Shown here piece after piece: positions 25,417-34,167 of a DNA stretch of 64,000 nucleotides (position 1 is the first letter of the stretch; each line of letters opens with the position of its first letter). The notes beneath the pieces were generated by a model. The model searched no databases, was not told the origin of the DNA, and saw nothing but the letters and a program-made list of their open reading frames with translations. This stretch comes from Danxiaibacter sp048498555 (GTDB taxonomy: Bacteria > Bacteroidota > Bacteroidia > Chitinophagales > Chitinophagaceae), in the NCBI GenBank assembly GCA_048498555.1, contig JBEHXT010000006.1:248001-312000 (forward strand). The letters run 5' to 3'. The position numbers were made by a program, and so were the translations under genes.

Positions 25417-26883
25417 TTAGATAGTTTCGTTTAAGCTCCAACCACCTCTGTATTGGCGTTTTACAAACTGGTTAGCCTCATCGAAGTTTGTGATCTTCAT
25501 ATTAGGGCCATCCCATAACAATTTGATGTAACGGCCAGGATATTCAGTTTTTTCACCAACTTTTCTTTGAATATCATAGCTGCGGATTGCAAGGTTACCC
25601 ATCAGAACGGTTTCTGTAAGTGGGCCGGCAATATCAAAGCGCGAGCTAAGATTATTTGCTTTATCACTTCCATAACCGGCAATCGCTGCTTCAACCCATG
25701 CTGCATAGTGTCCACCTTCTCCACCCGGAACGCGGGCTATAGTTTGTGGAACTTTTGCTTCTTTAGTTTTTGAAGTAGGCAGTAATTGTGGGTTAACACC
25801 GTATGTACCGCACATCATTTTTCCTTTGGTTCCGATAAACAAGGCACCGTTACCACCATCACCCATTTCTTCATTAGGGCCTAATTCAGGTAAACGGGCA
25901 GGCTGTATGCCACCATCCATCCAATGGAACTCAAGGTTTGGTTTGCCTTTTTGTTCGAATGTAAGAATGATGTGAGAAGAGATCGGCCCACTCTCAGGGA
26001 AATATGCTTTATGCCATGGCTCTACATATCTTGTAGATACACTACATTCTGCAGAAATAGGATAACCAAGCTCAAGTACCTGGAACGGAGGAGCGATAAT
26101 ATGGCAACCCATGTCACCTAATGCACCGGTACCGTAATCCCACCATCCGCGCCAGTTAAATGGCAACAATCCGTCAAAGTAATCTTTCTGAGGAGCAGTT
26201 CCTAACCAAAGATCAAAATCAACTTCAGATGGAATTTTTCCAGGAGTAGCTGGCCTGCCTACGCCCTGTGGCCAAACCGGCCTGTCTGTATAGCAATATA
26301 CCTGGGTAATGTCACCAACTAAACCAGCTTTATACCAGTCCATCAATTGGCGAACACCGTCACCACTTGCACCCTGGTTTCCCATTTGGGTAACCACTTT
26401 GTATTTTTTAGCCGCTCTTGTAAGTACGCGGGCTTCATAAATATCGTGCGTAATTGGTTTTTGTACATACACGTGTTTACCTAATTGCATAGCAGCAATA
26501 GCGGCTACAGCGTGCGTGTGGTCCGGAGTGGAAACAGAACATGCGTCAATAGACTTGTGTTCTTTTTCCAGCATCTCCCTGAAGTCCTTATAATATTTTG
26601 CTTTGGGAAAACGCGCCTTGCTTTTTGCAGCCTGCCTGTCATCAACATCGCACAGCACGGCAATTTCAGCCTTTCCGCTTTTGTAAAAATTGGCAAGGTC
26701 ACTCTCACCTTTACCACCTACACCTATACCTGCAACAATAAGTTTGTCACTGGGGGCAACAAAGCCACGTCCTAAAACGTGCCTGGGCACAATATACATG
26801 CCTGCAAATGCTGCAGCAGAATTTCGGATGAATTTTCTCCGGGAGTTATCTGTTTTTTTTGTCGGTTGTTTGCTATTTTCCAT
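25417..26883 (-). CDS. Gfo/Idh/MocA family oxidoreductase, Tat-exported
   Basis: 488 residues. A twin-arginine signal (RRKFIRNSAAAFAG, about residues 15-28) precedes a Rossmann domain (VAGIGVGGKGESDL, LCDVDD), the EKP-equivalent VYVQKPIT and a C-terminal dehydrogenase domain. Such secreted members bind NAD(P) tightly and act on sugars or glycosides; some relatives are GH109. It is monocistronic, with a strong terminator. Because it is exported, it could be a periplasmic partner of the 3-keto-sugar genes further right. That link is an inference from family and export type, and the gene is 7 kb away. Confidence 0.87.
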   Translation of the reverse strand: MENSKQPTKKTDNSRRKFIRNSAAAFAGMYIVPRHVLGRGFVAPSDKLIVAGIGVGGKGESDLANFYKSGKAEIAVLCDVDDRQAAKSKARFPKAKYYKDFREMLEKEHKSIDACSVSTPDHTHAVAAIAAMQLGKHVYVQKPITHDIYEARVLTRAAKKYKVVTQMGNQGASGDGVRQLMDWYKAGLVGDITQVYCYTDRPVWPQGVGRPATPGKIPSEVDFDLWLGTAPQKDYFDGLLPFNWRGWWDYGTGALGDMGCHIIAPPFQVLELGYPISAECSVSTRYVEPWHKAYFPESGPISSHIILTFEQKGKPNLEFHWMDGGIQPARLPELGPNEEMGDGGNGALFIGTKGKMMCGTYGVNPQLLPTSKTKEAKVPQTIARVPGGEGGHYAAWVEAAIAGYGSDKANNLSSRFDIAGPLTETVLMGNLAIRSYDIQRKVGEKTEYPGRYIKLLWDGPNMKITNFDEANQFVKRQYRGGWSLNETI

Positions 26884-27108
26884 AATAAACTATCGTTAGC
26901 CGTTATTAAAAGGAATTAAGGACGTGAATTTAAAGAATTCTGATTAAGAATGCAGCGCGGCCTGAAATAAAACTTAAATTTTTAATATTCCGGCGTCCTT
27001 CAAGATGTAGGTATGTTCTCACAAACAATTGTTACCGAAACAAATGCTTGAATAGCCGATGATAGTTAATTTTAGGTTAGAGGTTACATTCAAAAAAAAT
27101 TACGGCAT

Positions 27109-27705
27109 ATGACCTTAAAACAGAAGCTATTAAAAATTTTCTACCCGGCACTCATGCGGTTGTCCGTCTCACGCGGGCGCATTGTGGAAAACACATCGGC
27201 CCAGGTTCCGGTTATTTCGTTTTATTCCCTGCAAGCCACAATAAATAATGGCTCTTCATTTGAATTTGAGCAGCTAAAGGGCCGTAAAATATTGTTGGTC
27301 AATACCGCCAGCGATTGCGGATACACTGCACAATATGCTGAGCTGGAACAACTAAGCAGGCAATTCAACCATATGCTGGAAGTAATGGCTTTTCCGTGCA
27401 ACGATTTTAAAGAACAGGAAAAAGGCACAGACGAAGAAATTGAAAGCTTCTGCAAAATGAATTATGGCATTACGTTCCCTATCATGAAAAAAACAAGCGT
27501 CATAAAGGGGCCTGATCAGGACAAGGTTTTTGAGTGGTTGTCGCACAAAGACAAAAACGGATGGAACGACAAAGAACCTTCATGGAATTTTGCCAAATAT
27601 CTCGTGAATGAAGAAGGGATGCTAACACATTATTTTGAGCCTGCAGTATCTCCCCTGGATGAAGAAGTGAAAAAAGCAATCAAGCAATCAACACGGCCTG
27701 CCTGA
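27109..27705 (+). CDS. Glutathione peroxidase-like thiol peroxidase
   Basis: 198 residues. The motifs NTASDCGYTAQYAELEQL (peroxidatic Cys), FPCNDF and WNFAKYLV (the Trp-Asn pair of the catalytic tetrad) are present. The tetrad Gln of animal GPx (CNQF) is Asp here, as often seen in bacterial relatives. A Lys/Arg-rich N-terminal stretch of about 35 residues precedes the domain without a clear signal peptide. It reduces hydroperoxides, most likely with thioredoxin. Monocistronic. Confidence 0.88.
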   Translation: MTLKQKLLKIFYPALMRLSVSRGRIVENTSAQVPVISFYSLQATINNGSSFEFEQLKGRKILLVNTASDCGYTAQYAELEQLSRQFNHMLEVMAFPCNDFKEQEKGTDEEIESFCKMNYGITFPIMKKTSVIKGPDQDKVFEWLSHKDKNGWNDKEPSWNFAKYLVNEEGMLTHYFEPAVSPLDEEVKKAIKQSTRPA

Positions 27706-27828
27706 CGTAAACGTGGCTTCATTGAATACATGTTAAAAGGCGCCAGGTAACTGATCCCGAACGCATATTTTTTTCAGGCATTTCGGACGAACTGCATTAC
27801 ACAGATAAAATACTTCAAACATTCAATC

Positions 27829-30300
27829 ATGAATAAGATACTCTATGCTTTGTTTGGTTTAATTGTTTGTTACCATGTGCATGCAAAGAGTGGAAATGCA
27901 GCCACCGTTATTCGGATCAATCAGCTTGGCTATACTACAAGTGGCACCAAAACTGCCGTCTGGTGTAGTAAAGGCACAGAAGGCATAGATTCTTTTTATA
28001 TAGTAGACATCAACACACAGAAACCGGTATATGCGGCTTCCGCAGGACAACCGTTTGGAGCCTACGGGCCATTTCTACAAACTTATCGCCTGCAATTTAC
28101 CGCGCTGAACAAACCAGGTAATTATGTTATAAAAGCAGGCGGAGCAGCATCTCCACAATTCAAAATTGACGATTATGTATACAAAGGTGCTGCTGATTTT
28201 TGTTTGCAGTATATGCGTCAGCAACGGAGCGGCTTTAATCCTTTTTTGAAAGACAGTTGCCACACGCACGATGGCTTTACCGTGTATGCACCCGTTCCCG
28301 ACGGAACTCATATTGACGTTGTAGGAGGATGGCACGATGCGACAGACTATTTGCAATATTCCACCACATCGGCGAATGCTACATATCACCTGCTAGCTGC
28401 CTACCGTGACTTCCCTTCTGTATTTACAGATGAAAAACAAGCCAACGGCCTTGATGGAAAAAACGGCATAGCAGATGTTTTAGATGAAGCCAAATGGGGA
28501 TTGGATTGGTTACTAAAAATGCATCCCAAAGATGACTGGCTTTTCAACCAACTTGGCGATGACCGCGATCACAAAGGCATGCGCCTGCCTGGGCTTGACA
28601 CTAATTTTTATGGCAGAGGATTTGAACGCCCTGTTTATTTCTGCACAGGACAACCGCAAGGTTTATTAAAATATAAGAACAGGGCAACAGGTGTTGCTTC
28701 AACAGCAGGCAAGTTCGCAAGTGCTTTTGCATTGGGCAGTAAAATGTTCAGCCCAGTTAATCCGTCCTATTCATCCTTATTATCTAACAAAGCTGTAACA
28801 GCTTATCAGCTCGGGCTACAAAAGCCAGGCGCCTGCCAAACAGCACCAGGATCTGCGCCGTATTTTTATGAAGAAGATAACTGGACAGACGATATGGAAC
28901 TCGCAGCCGCAGCATTGACAACAACCAACAACAATACGTTGCTCAATACAGCATACGATATGGCTTTGCGCGAACCCGTTACACCCTGGCTTGGAAAAGA
29001 CACAGCTAAACATTATCAATGGTATCCATTCATTAACGTAGGGCATTATGAACTCGCAAAACAGTTAGCAGGTACAAAAAGAGACACTATAGTAAGCTTT
29101 TACAAAAATGGTATTGAGCGTGTTTGGAACAAGGCAGCGCACAACGCTTTTTATCGCGGCATTCCTTTCATCTGGTGCAGCAACAACCTCACTACGTCTT
29201 TTGCGATACAATGCATTTGGTATCGCATGTTATCCGGCGACAATAGTTATGCAGAATTGGAGCAGGCCAACGTTGACTGGCTTTTTGGTTGTAATCCATG
29301 GGGCACAAGTATGGTATATGGATTGCCTTCATGGGGAGATACGCCTGTTGACCCACATTCATCTTTCTCTCATCTTTACAATTATCCAATTAACGGCGGA
29401 CTGGTTGACGGGCCAGTGTATACCAATATTTTCAATAATCTATTGGGAATTCATTTAGGGCATGAAGACGAATATAAAGAATTCCAAAGTAACCTTGCGG
29501 TATACCACGACGACTTTGGCGACTTTAGCACGAATGAACCAACAATGGACGGAACGGCTTCCCTTATTTACCTGCTGGCCGCTAAGGAAGCACAAAGCCA
29601 TAATAAGTTTATTGAGGATGAGGGCGCTGTAATAAGGGTAAAAACTAACAAGAAATTTATTTCGCTAGTATTCACTGCAGACGAAACAGGCGAAGGCTTA
29701 CCGGCAATCATCAACACACTGAACAAACAAAATATAAAAGCCTCGTTTTTCTTTACAGGACGATTTTACCGCAATAAACAATTTCATCCTTATATAAAAC
29801 AATTACTCAAACAAGGTCATTACCTGGGCCCACACTCAGACATGCATCCTTTATATTGCGATTGGAAAAAGCGCGACAGCTTATTGATAACAAAGCAAGC
29901 TTTCGACGCGGACCTTGACAACAACTTTCAGGCTATGTATTCGGCAGGTATTGATGCAAGCAACGTTCATTTATTTATTCCACCTTACGAATGGTACAAC
30001 AAAGCTATTGCAGATTGGAGCAGGCAACGTGGGTTGCAGTTGTTCAATTTTTCTCCCGGCACATTAAGCAATGCTGATTATACATGGCCGCAATTACCCA
30101 ATTATCGAAGTACCGAAACAATTATGCAGTCCATAAAAAACTATGAGGCAAAAAATGGAATGAATGGATTCATTCTTCTGCTGCATGCCGGAACTGATGC
30201 AAGAAGAAAAGATAAATTTTATGATAGGCTTGGCGCATTAATTACATGGGCCAGGGAAAAGGGATACGAGTTTAAAAAAATAGACGAGTTGATTAACTAA
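27829..30300 (+). CDS. GH9 endoglucanase-type hydrolase fused to a NodB-like deacetylase domain
   Basis: 823 residues. A signal peptide (about 1-19) leads to the cellulase Ig-like domain (INQLGY..., about 25-115) and a GH9 alpha/alpha barrel with GGWHDATDYLQY (both Asp of the DxxD pair, about 165-178), LFGCNPWGTSMVYG...DPHSSF and NEPTMDG (acid Glu region, about 567-574). From about residue 610 a CE4/NodB polysaccharide deacetylase domain follows. In it the TFDD motif reads TADE, the metal His motif HSDMHP (about 669) is intact, RxPY reads IPPY and LLLHAG is present. Secreted; the substrate may be a beta-glucan or chitosan-like polymer. Confidence 0.88.
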   Translation: MNKILYALFGLIVCYHVHAKSGNAATVIRINQLGYTTSGTKTAVWCSKGTEGIDSFYIVDINTQKPVYAASAGQPFGAYGPFLQTYRLQFTALNKPGNYVIKAGGAASPQFKIDDYVYKGAADFCLQYMRQQRSGFNPFLKDSCHTHDGFTVYAPVPDGTHIDVVGGWHDATDYLQYSTTSANATYHLLAAYRDFPSVFTDEKQANGLDGKNGIADVLDEAKWGLDWLLKMHPKDDWLFNQLGDDRDHKGMRLPGLDTNFYGRGFERPVYFCTGQPQGLLKYKNRATGVASTAGKFASAFALGSKMFSPVNPSYSSLLSNKAVTAYQLGLQKPGACQTAPGSAPYFYEEDNWTDDMELAAAALTTTNNNTLLNTAYDMALREPVTPWLGKDTAKHYQWYPFINVGHYELAKQLAGTKRDTIVSFYKNGIERVWNKAAHNAFYRGIPFIWCSNNLTTSFAIQCIWYRMLSGDNSYAELEQANVDWLFGCNPWGTSMVYGLPSWGDTPVDPHSSFSHLYNYPINGGLVDGPVYTNIFNNLLGIHLGHEDEYKEFQSNLAVYHDDFGDFSTNEPTMDGTASLIYLLAAKEAQSHNKFIEDEGAVIRVKTNKKFISLVFTADETGEGLPAIINTLNKQNIKASFFFTGRFYRNKQFHPYIKQLLKQGHYLGPHSDMHPLYCDWKKRDSLLITKQAFDADLDNNFQAMYSAGIDASNVHLFIPPYEWYNKAIADWSRQRGLQLFNFSPGTLSNADYTWPQLPNYRSTETIMQSIKNYEAKNGMNGFILLLHAGTDARRKDKFYDRLGALITWAREKGYEFKKIDELIN

Positions 30301-30308
30301 TTCAGTCA

Positions 30309-30635
30309 TCACCACTTTTCATCTTCAGGAATATCAGAACGTTTTTTAAATTCTCTCCTGCTTTGTATTTTCTGCAGTTCGCGTTCAATCATCATCTTCG
30401 CTATTAGTACACCGGCGTCTGTTTGTGAAGTTGCCAATGTTTGTTTTAGCTTTTTTTCGCTTATATCCATCCTGTATAGCAATTGAACCAACTTGCTAAA
30501 ATCATGGTTAATCAATTGATGAATATATGCAGCCAGCGATTCAATGAATAGCTGAATAGAAGGCTGAAGTGAAAGCTGCCTGTCATCCACTTTTTGTAAA
30601 ATTATTTCCTGTATTTCCTGTTCTTCCTGTTTCAT
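30309..30635 (-). CDS. Small conserved hypothetical protein
   Basis: 108 residues, mostly helical and highly charged, with no signal or membrane segment. The start MKQEEQEIQEIILQKVDDRQ and the C-terminal RREFKKRSDIPEDEKW are not motifs that I recognise. It lies 37 bp downstream of the DinB-like gene on the same strand, so the two probably form an operon. It ends 8 bp from the stop of the convergent GH9 fusion gene. Confidence 0.6.
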   Translation of the reverse strand: MKQEEQEIQEIILQKVDDRQLSLQPSIQLFIESLAAYIHQLINHDFSKLVQLLYRMDISEKKLKQTLATSQTDAGVLIAKMMIERELQKIQSRREFKKRSDIPEDEKW

Positions 30636-30672
30636 ATTAACTCATCTAAAGTATTAATCACTATTTCGGTAA

Positions 30673-31143
30673 CTACTTGCCTGATCGGATCAATTTCTTC
30701 AATATAACTATCTGGCCAAGATGGTAGTATCCATGTTCTGTAACGCCGTGAAGGCTTTTATATTTGGATGAACCATCTTCTACAATTGGCTCCTGCAATG
30801 TATCATCTGCAATATGCCGCACTTCATCTGCCAATTCCTGTGCGCTCTGCAGGTTGTTTTCCTTCAGCAATTCCCACGCAGCATCATTCTCCAGAGGAGG
30901 AAGATTGTATCCGTTTACCTCATCGATCGAAGGATTATTACCATGCAATCTTTCCAGTACAACCTTGTTGTAAAAAGTTATATGCTGCACCAGCGATGCA
31001 ATAGTATTGGGAGATGCCGGAGTTTTAGTGATGGCTTCATTCAACGTCACATCCTGCAAGGTTTCCCGGACATTAACATCAGTCCAGTTGTTGCCAAAAT
31101 AAAGCTCTAATATATGTTGTGCGATAGCTTCTGAAATTTTCAT
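30673..31143 (-). CDS. DinB-like / DUF1572-type four-helix protein
   Basis: 156 residues from the ATG at 31143 (MKISEAIAQ); an in-frame TTG two codons earlier is unlikely. Metal-ligand type His residues are seen in LVQHITFYN (about 50) and HGVTEHGYYHLGQI (about 133-146), the usual DinB arrangement of three His. Members bind a divalent metal and some are thiol transferases; the role here is unknown. Upstream lies a long inverted repeat. Confidence 0.78.
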   Translation of the reverse strand: MKISEAIAQHILELYFGNNWTDVNVRETLQDVTLNEAITKTPASPNTIASLVQHITFYNKVVLERLHGNNPSIDEVNGYNLPPLENDAAWELLKENNLQSAQELADEVRHIADDTLQEPIVEDGSSKYKSLHGVTEHGYYHLGQIVILKKLIRSGK

Positions 31144-31211
31144 AAACAACCATTTAAGTTTTGAAGCAATGTTTTTTCTCTAAATCATAGAAGGTATATT
31201 TTGAACCACTC

Positions 31212-31330
31212 TTTTGAACCATATTAGGCATATAAGAACATGTAAGGATTGTATTTAATAGCCAGGCGATAAAAGGAAGTTATTGCATTAGAGCACTTAT
31301 ATTCCCTTATATGCCTTATATGGTTCAAAA
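31212..31330. repeat. 25-bp inverted repeat around a 69-bp spacer
   Basis: Left arm 31212-31236 and right arm 31306-31330 are inverse complements with one mismatch (core GAACCATAT..GGCATATAAG). Inside and around the arms the motif CATATAAG/CTTATATG recurs with a 9-10 bp period. It lies between the DinB-like and TIGR02757 genes. Confidence 0.8.
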
Positions 31331-31359
31331 AAAACTCACACGTTTCCATTTCCCATTAG

Positions 31360-32154
31360 TTAAACAAACTTTTCAATAACTCCCAAACCAAACAATGCGA
31401 AATCGTATTTTACGGGGTCTGCAGGATCAAGTTCTTTAAGGTATCGCGTTAATTCAACAGCGGCTGTCCAATTGATTTGTTTTTGCTGTAACAAGTTAAA
31501 TCTTTTTGCTACTCGTGCCACATGCAGGTCTACCGGACATATTAAAACCGATGGATCGATATTTTTCCAGATACCAAAATCCACGCCATTATTATCGCGT
31601 CTTACCATCCAGCGCAGAAACATGTTTAATCGTTTACAGTTGCTGTTTTTTTCCGGCGTAGCAATATGCTTTCTTGTTCTTGGCGGCACAAACTCCAGCG
31701 AAAAGAAATAATGATGAAAAGAAATCAGCATCGCTTCAGCCATTCCGCCGCCTTTTTGAGGCGTTATTTTGTCTGCGTAGACTAAGAACGCAGATTCCAG
31801 GCTCTCATGTTGCCGATAGTGATGCGACAGGAATTCAACAAAATATAAAAGATCAGTTGTATTAAAAGTACGGTGCTTAAAATGTAATAATTTCTTTAAG
31901 TCAGCCTCAGTATGATGAAGAATAAAATCATGAGGTGCGCCATCCATCAGTTTCATCAATTCCCTCGATTTGTTGATAATAATGGTGCGGTTTCCCCACG
32001 CAAAAATAGAAGCAAAAAAACCTGCGATCTCTATATCCTGCTTTTTAGTGAATAGGTGGGGAATACAAATGGGGTCATCTTTAATGAATTGTGGCTTATT
32101 GTATTCTTCCACTTTTTTATTGAGGAAGTCGCGCAGTTTTTTTCTTTCATCCAT
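31360..32154 (-). CDS. TIGR02757 (DUF2400) family protein
   Basis: 264 residues. Family landmarks: FIKDDPICIPHLFTKKQDIEIAGFFASIFAWGNR near residues 24-57, LNMFLRWMVRRD, GIWKNIDPSVLICPVDLHVARVAKRF and a C-terminal DPVKYDFALFGLGV. The helical pattern with a CPVDLH segment recalls HhH/DNA-glycosylase-like folds, but no activity is known. Cytoplasmic, widely conserved in Bacteroidota. Confidence 0.86.
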   Translation of the reverse strand: MDERKKLRDFLNKKVEEYNKPQFIKDDPICIPHLFTKKQDIEIAGFFASIFAWGNRTIIINKSRELMKLMDGAPHDFILHHTEADLKKLLHFKHRTFNTTDLLYFVEFLSHHYRQHESLESAFLVYADKITPQKGGGMAEAMLISFHHYFFSLEFVPPRTRKHIATPEKNSNCKRLNMFLRWMVRRDNNGVDFGIWKNIDPSVLICPVDLHVARVAKRFNLLQQKQINWTAAVELTRYLKELDPADPVKYDFALFGLGVIEKFV

Positions 32155-32254
32155 GATGCAAAGATAAACCTAATAATGTGCCGGGTAAGAAGGACGAATG
32201 GAATGTAGTATTGGCCTGAGGAATCGCCACAACTTATAAAGATACCAGGAAATA

Positions 32255-32289
32255 AGAAGGCTACCTCCATGTAAATGGGGTAGCCTTCT
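32255..32289 (-). terminator. Terminator-like hairpin after the isomerase gene
   Basis: 11-bp arms (AGAAGGCTACC / GGTAGCCTTCT) plus an inner CCAT/ATGG stem. The T tail on the minus strand is weak. Confidence 0.75.
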
Positions 32290-32305
32290 CGTTTGGTTTA
32301 TTTTT

Positions 32306-33169
32306 TTATATGCTGAGATTCTTCATGTAAACAGCATCTGCCTTAGCACTGTCTAAAGATGTGCTGTTGTCATAGCGTTCTTGTTCTACAATGAAATATT
32401 CTACACCATATTTTTTAGCTGAAGTAAGAATGGTTGGATAATCAATTTGTCCCTGGCCCAGGATGCATGATGCATCTGAGTCTTTAGGATCAGCACCTTT
32501 CTTTCTGTCTTTCACGTGGCAAAGCCTCCAGCGTTTACCATATTTTTTCAGGTAAGCATTGATATCTGCTCCGCCGGTAATCACCCAATACATGTCCATT
32601 TCAAAATCAACTGTGTCAGGGTTTGTGTTATCCATCATAACATCCTGTGGCATTTGTCCATCTAATGTATGGAAAGAATACCCGTGATTATGATATGCGA
32701 AGCGAATGCCATTCTTTTTACAGATCTCACCTTTTGCATTGAACTCATCTGCAAAACGTTTGAAATCATCAATGCTTTTTTGAGGCCCTTTATAAGGGCA
32801 AATCAAATATTTCATACCGATCGAAGCTGCATCAGCCGCTTTCTTTTCGAAATCTTTGTTGATATCGCAATGGCTTGAAACAAATTTCAGATTCAGGTCA
32901 TCCATATACTTTTTGAAGTCGGAAGGTGTCATTCCCCAAAACATACCTTGAGGGCCTTCGTAACCTTCCGCTTGCGTATAACCAAATTCAGCAACTTGTT
33001 TTAAAACACCTTTTGGATCTTTAGGAAGCACATCCCTCAATGTATACAACTGTAAACCAAAATCTTTTAATTTTTTGGGAGATGCAGCCAATACGTTCTT
33101 TGATAATGCAGCACCTGCCGCAAACAAACCGGTAGCTTGCAAAAACTGTCTTCTGTTGAATGACGACAT
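32306..33169 (-). CDS. Sugar phosphate isomerase/epimerase (TIM barrel), Tat-exported
   Basis: 287 residues. The N-terminus MSSFNRRQFLQATGLFAAGAALS is a twin-arginine-type signal. The xylose-isomerase-like TIM barrel follows: FGLQLYTLRD, FAYHNHGYSF, VDFEMDMYWV, LCHVKDRK and YFIVEQERYD. The metal ligands Glu/Asp/His/Glu look present. Secreted members of this family are common beside Gfo/Idh/MocA and GMC genes in Bacteroidota and Planctomycetes. It lies next to the GMC cluster on the same strand; a role as a 3-keto-sugar isomerase or lyase is inferred. Confidence 0.85.
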   Translation of the reverse strand: MSSFNRRQFLQATGLFAAGAALSKNVLAASPKKLKDFGLQLYTLRDVLPKDPKGVLKQVAEFGYTQAEGYEGPQGMFWGMTPSDFKKYMDDLNLKFVSSHCDINKDFEKKAADAASIGMKYLICPYKGPQKSIDDFKRFADEFNAKGEICKKNGIRFAYHNHGYSFHTLDGQMPQDVMMDNTNPDTVDFEMDMYWVITGGADINAYLKKYGKRWRLCHVKDRKKGADPKDSDASCILGQGQIDYPTILTSAKKYGVEYFIVEQERYDNSTSLDSAKADAVYMKNLSI

Positions 33170-33202
33170 AGTTAATTGTTTTATGATGAATAACGGTGTT
33201 AA

Positions 33203-33230
33203 TTGACAGTTGAAAATTGATAATTGAAAA
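33203..33230. repeat. Heptamer repeat array, TTWTCAA type (reverse)
   Basis: Four 7-bp units on the + strand: TTGACAG, TTGAAAA, TTGATAA, TTGAAAA, upstream of the isomerase start. Confidence 0.8.
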
Positions 33231-33314
33231 AGCCAGAGTTGGAAATAACCTCTGTTTTCTTAAGTTCCTTTTTTGATGGAATAAAGAAAAGTCAGAAATG
33301 TTCTCCTTCTATCA

Positions 33315-33356
33315 TTTTCAATTATCAATTATCAATTTTCAACTTTCAATTTTCAG
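33315..33356. repeat. Heptamer repeat array, TTWTCAA type
   Basis: Six 7-bp units: TTTTCAA, TTATCAA, TTATCAA, TTTTCAA, CTTTCAA, TTTTCAG. Inverse of the array at 33203, so the two can pair. Confidence 0.88.
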
Positions 33357-33366
33357 TTACTAAAGT

Positions 33367-33421
33367 AGCCATAGAAAGCATGCAAACACAAATGCTTCAT
33401 GCTTACATGCTTTCTATGGCT
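33367..33421. repeat. Perfect 16-bp inverted repeat
   Basis: AGCCATAGAAAGCATG (33367-33382) and its exact complement (33406-33421) around 23 nt, downstream of the subunit 3 gene. It could act as a 3' hairpin. Confidence 0.85.
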
Positions 33422-33469
33422 TAAAATCTTTAGTGCTTCTTCGCGCCTTAGCACCTTTGTGGCAATTCT

Positions 33470-34042
33470 TTATAGTGCCCAGGCTTTATCTCCTTTTTTA
33501 TAAGGGATGCAACCTTCGTATTTACCTGGTACCGCCACATAACGCAATGCTTTTGTAGCGCCTACTTCAGATGTAAAGTAGCCCCACAAAGTCAGCTGTT
33601 TTACCATTGCGAAATAGTGGTTAGGATCACCCTCTTTTTTATTCTTGTTGTAATCTTTTGCTTCTTTATCTAGTTCAACCAAAAGATCATGTTTTTCGTT
33701 AGCTGCTAAAGACATAAAATCTTTGCTGTATTTTTTCTTAGCGGCCTCGTCTATCTTGTTTACAGCATCAGCAAAAACTTTCTGGTCTTTTTCTGGATAG
33801 CAATCAGTTACGATTGTCTTCATAAACTCACCAATTTTAGCAGCTTTGGCGCCCGGTGAAGAAGCAGTAGTAGGCAGGATGGTTTCACCTACTTCATCCA
33901 AAAAAGCAATATTGTTTGCAGAAAAATCAAGTACGCCGGCTTTTGTTTCGGTGTTTTTACATCCGCTTAAAAAAGCTTCAGCGCCAATAATAGTACCGCC
34001 TAATAAAAGCGCTACACGTGATAGGGCGTCTCTCCTGTTCAT
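33470..34042 (-). CDS. Gluconate 2-dehydrogenase subunit 3 family protein (small subunit of GMC dehydrogenase)
   Basis: 190 residues from the ATG at 34042; an in-frame upstream start at 34102 would bury the signal. MNRRDALSRVALLLGG has the RR of a Tat signal and ends in a lipobox (FLSGC, Cys28). The mature part follows the subunit 3 pattern (NIAFLDEVGETILPTTASSPGAKAAKIGEFM...DCYPE and a late YFTSEVGATKALRY). In LacABC- and FAD-GDH-type enzymes this subunit is needed for export and maturation of the flavoprotein. It lies 125 bp downstream of the first GMC gene and is the only such gene in the window. Confidence 0.88.
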   Translation of the reverse strand: MNRRDALSRVALLLGGTIIGAEAFLSGCKNTETKAGVLDFSANNIAFLDEVGETILPTTASSPGAKAAKIGEFMKTIVTDCYPEKDQKVFADAVNKIDEAAKKKYSKDFMSLAANEKHDLLVELDKEAKDYNKNKKEGDPNHYFAMVKQLTLWGYFTSEVGATKALRYVAVPGKYEGCIPYKKGDKAWAL

Positions 34043-34167
34043 AATGTTGAGGTTTATAATTTTAGGTGCCAGGTATTTGGTATCAGTTAAGCTCTTTACC
34101 ATATTCTGGCGGATAATTTAATTCTTATTCTGTTTTAGTTTTATGCTTCAGGCTCCGGGCCTTCAGC

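Noticed and set aside
21453..30300. Classical polysaccharide utilisation locus
   Set aside because: GH95 and GH9 genes are present but no SusC/SusD pair, sensor or clustered regulators were found in the window.
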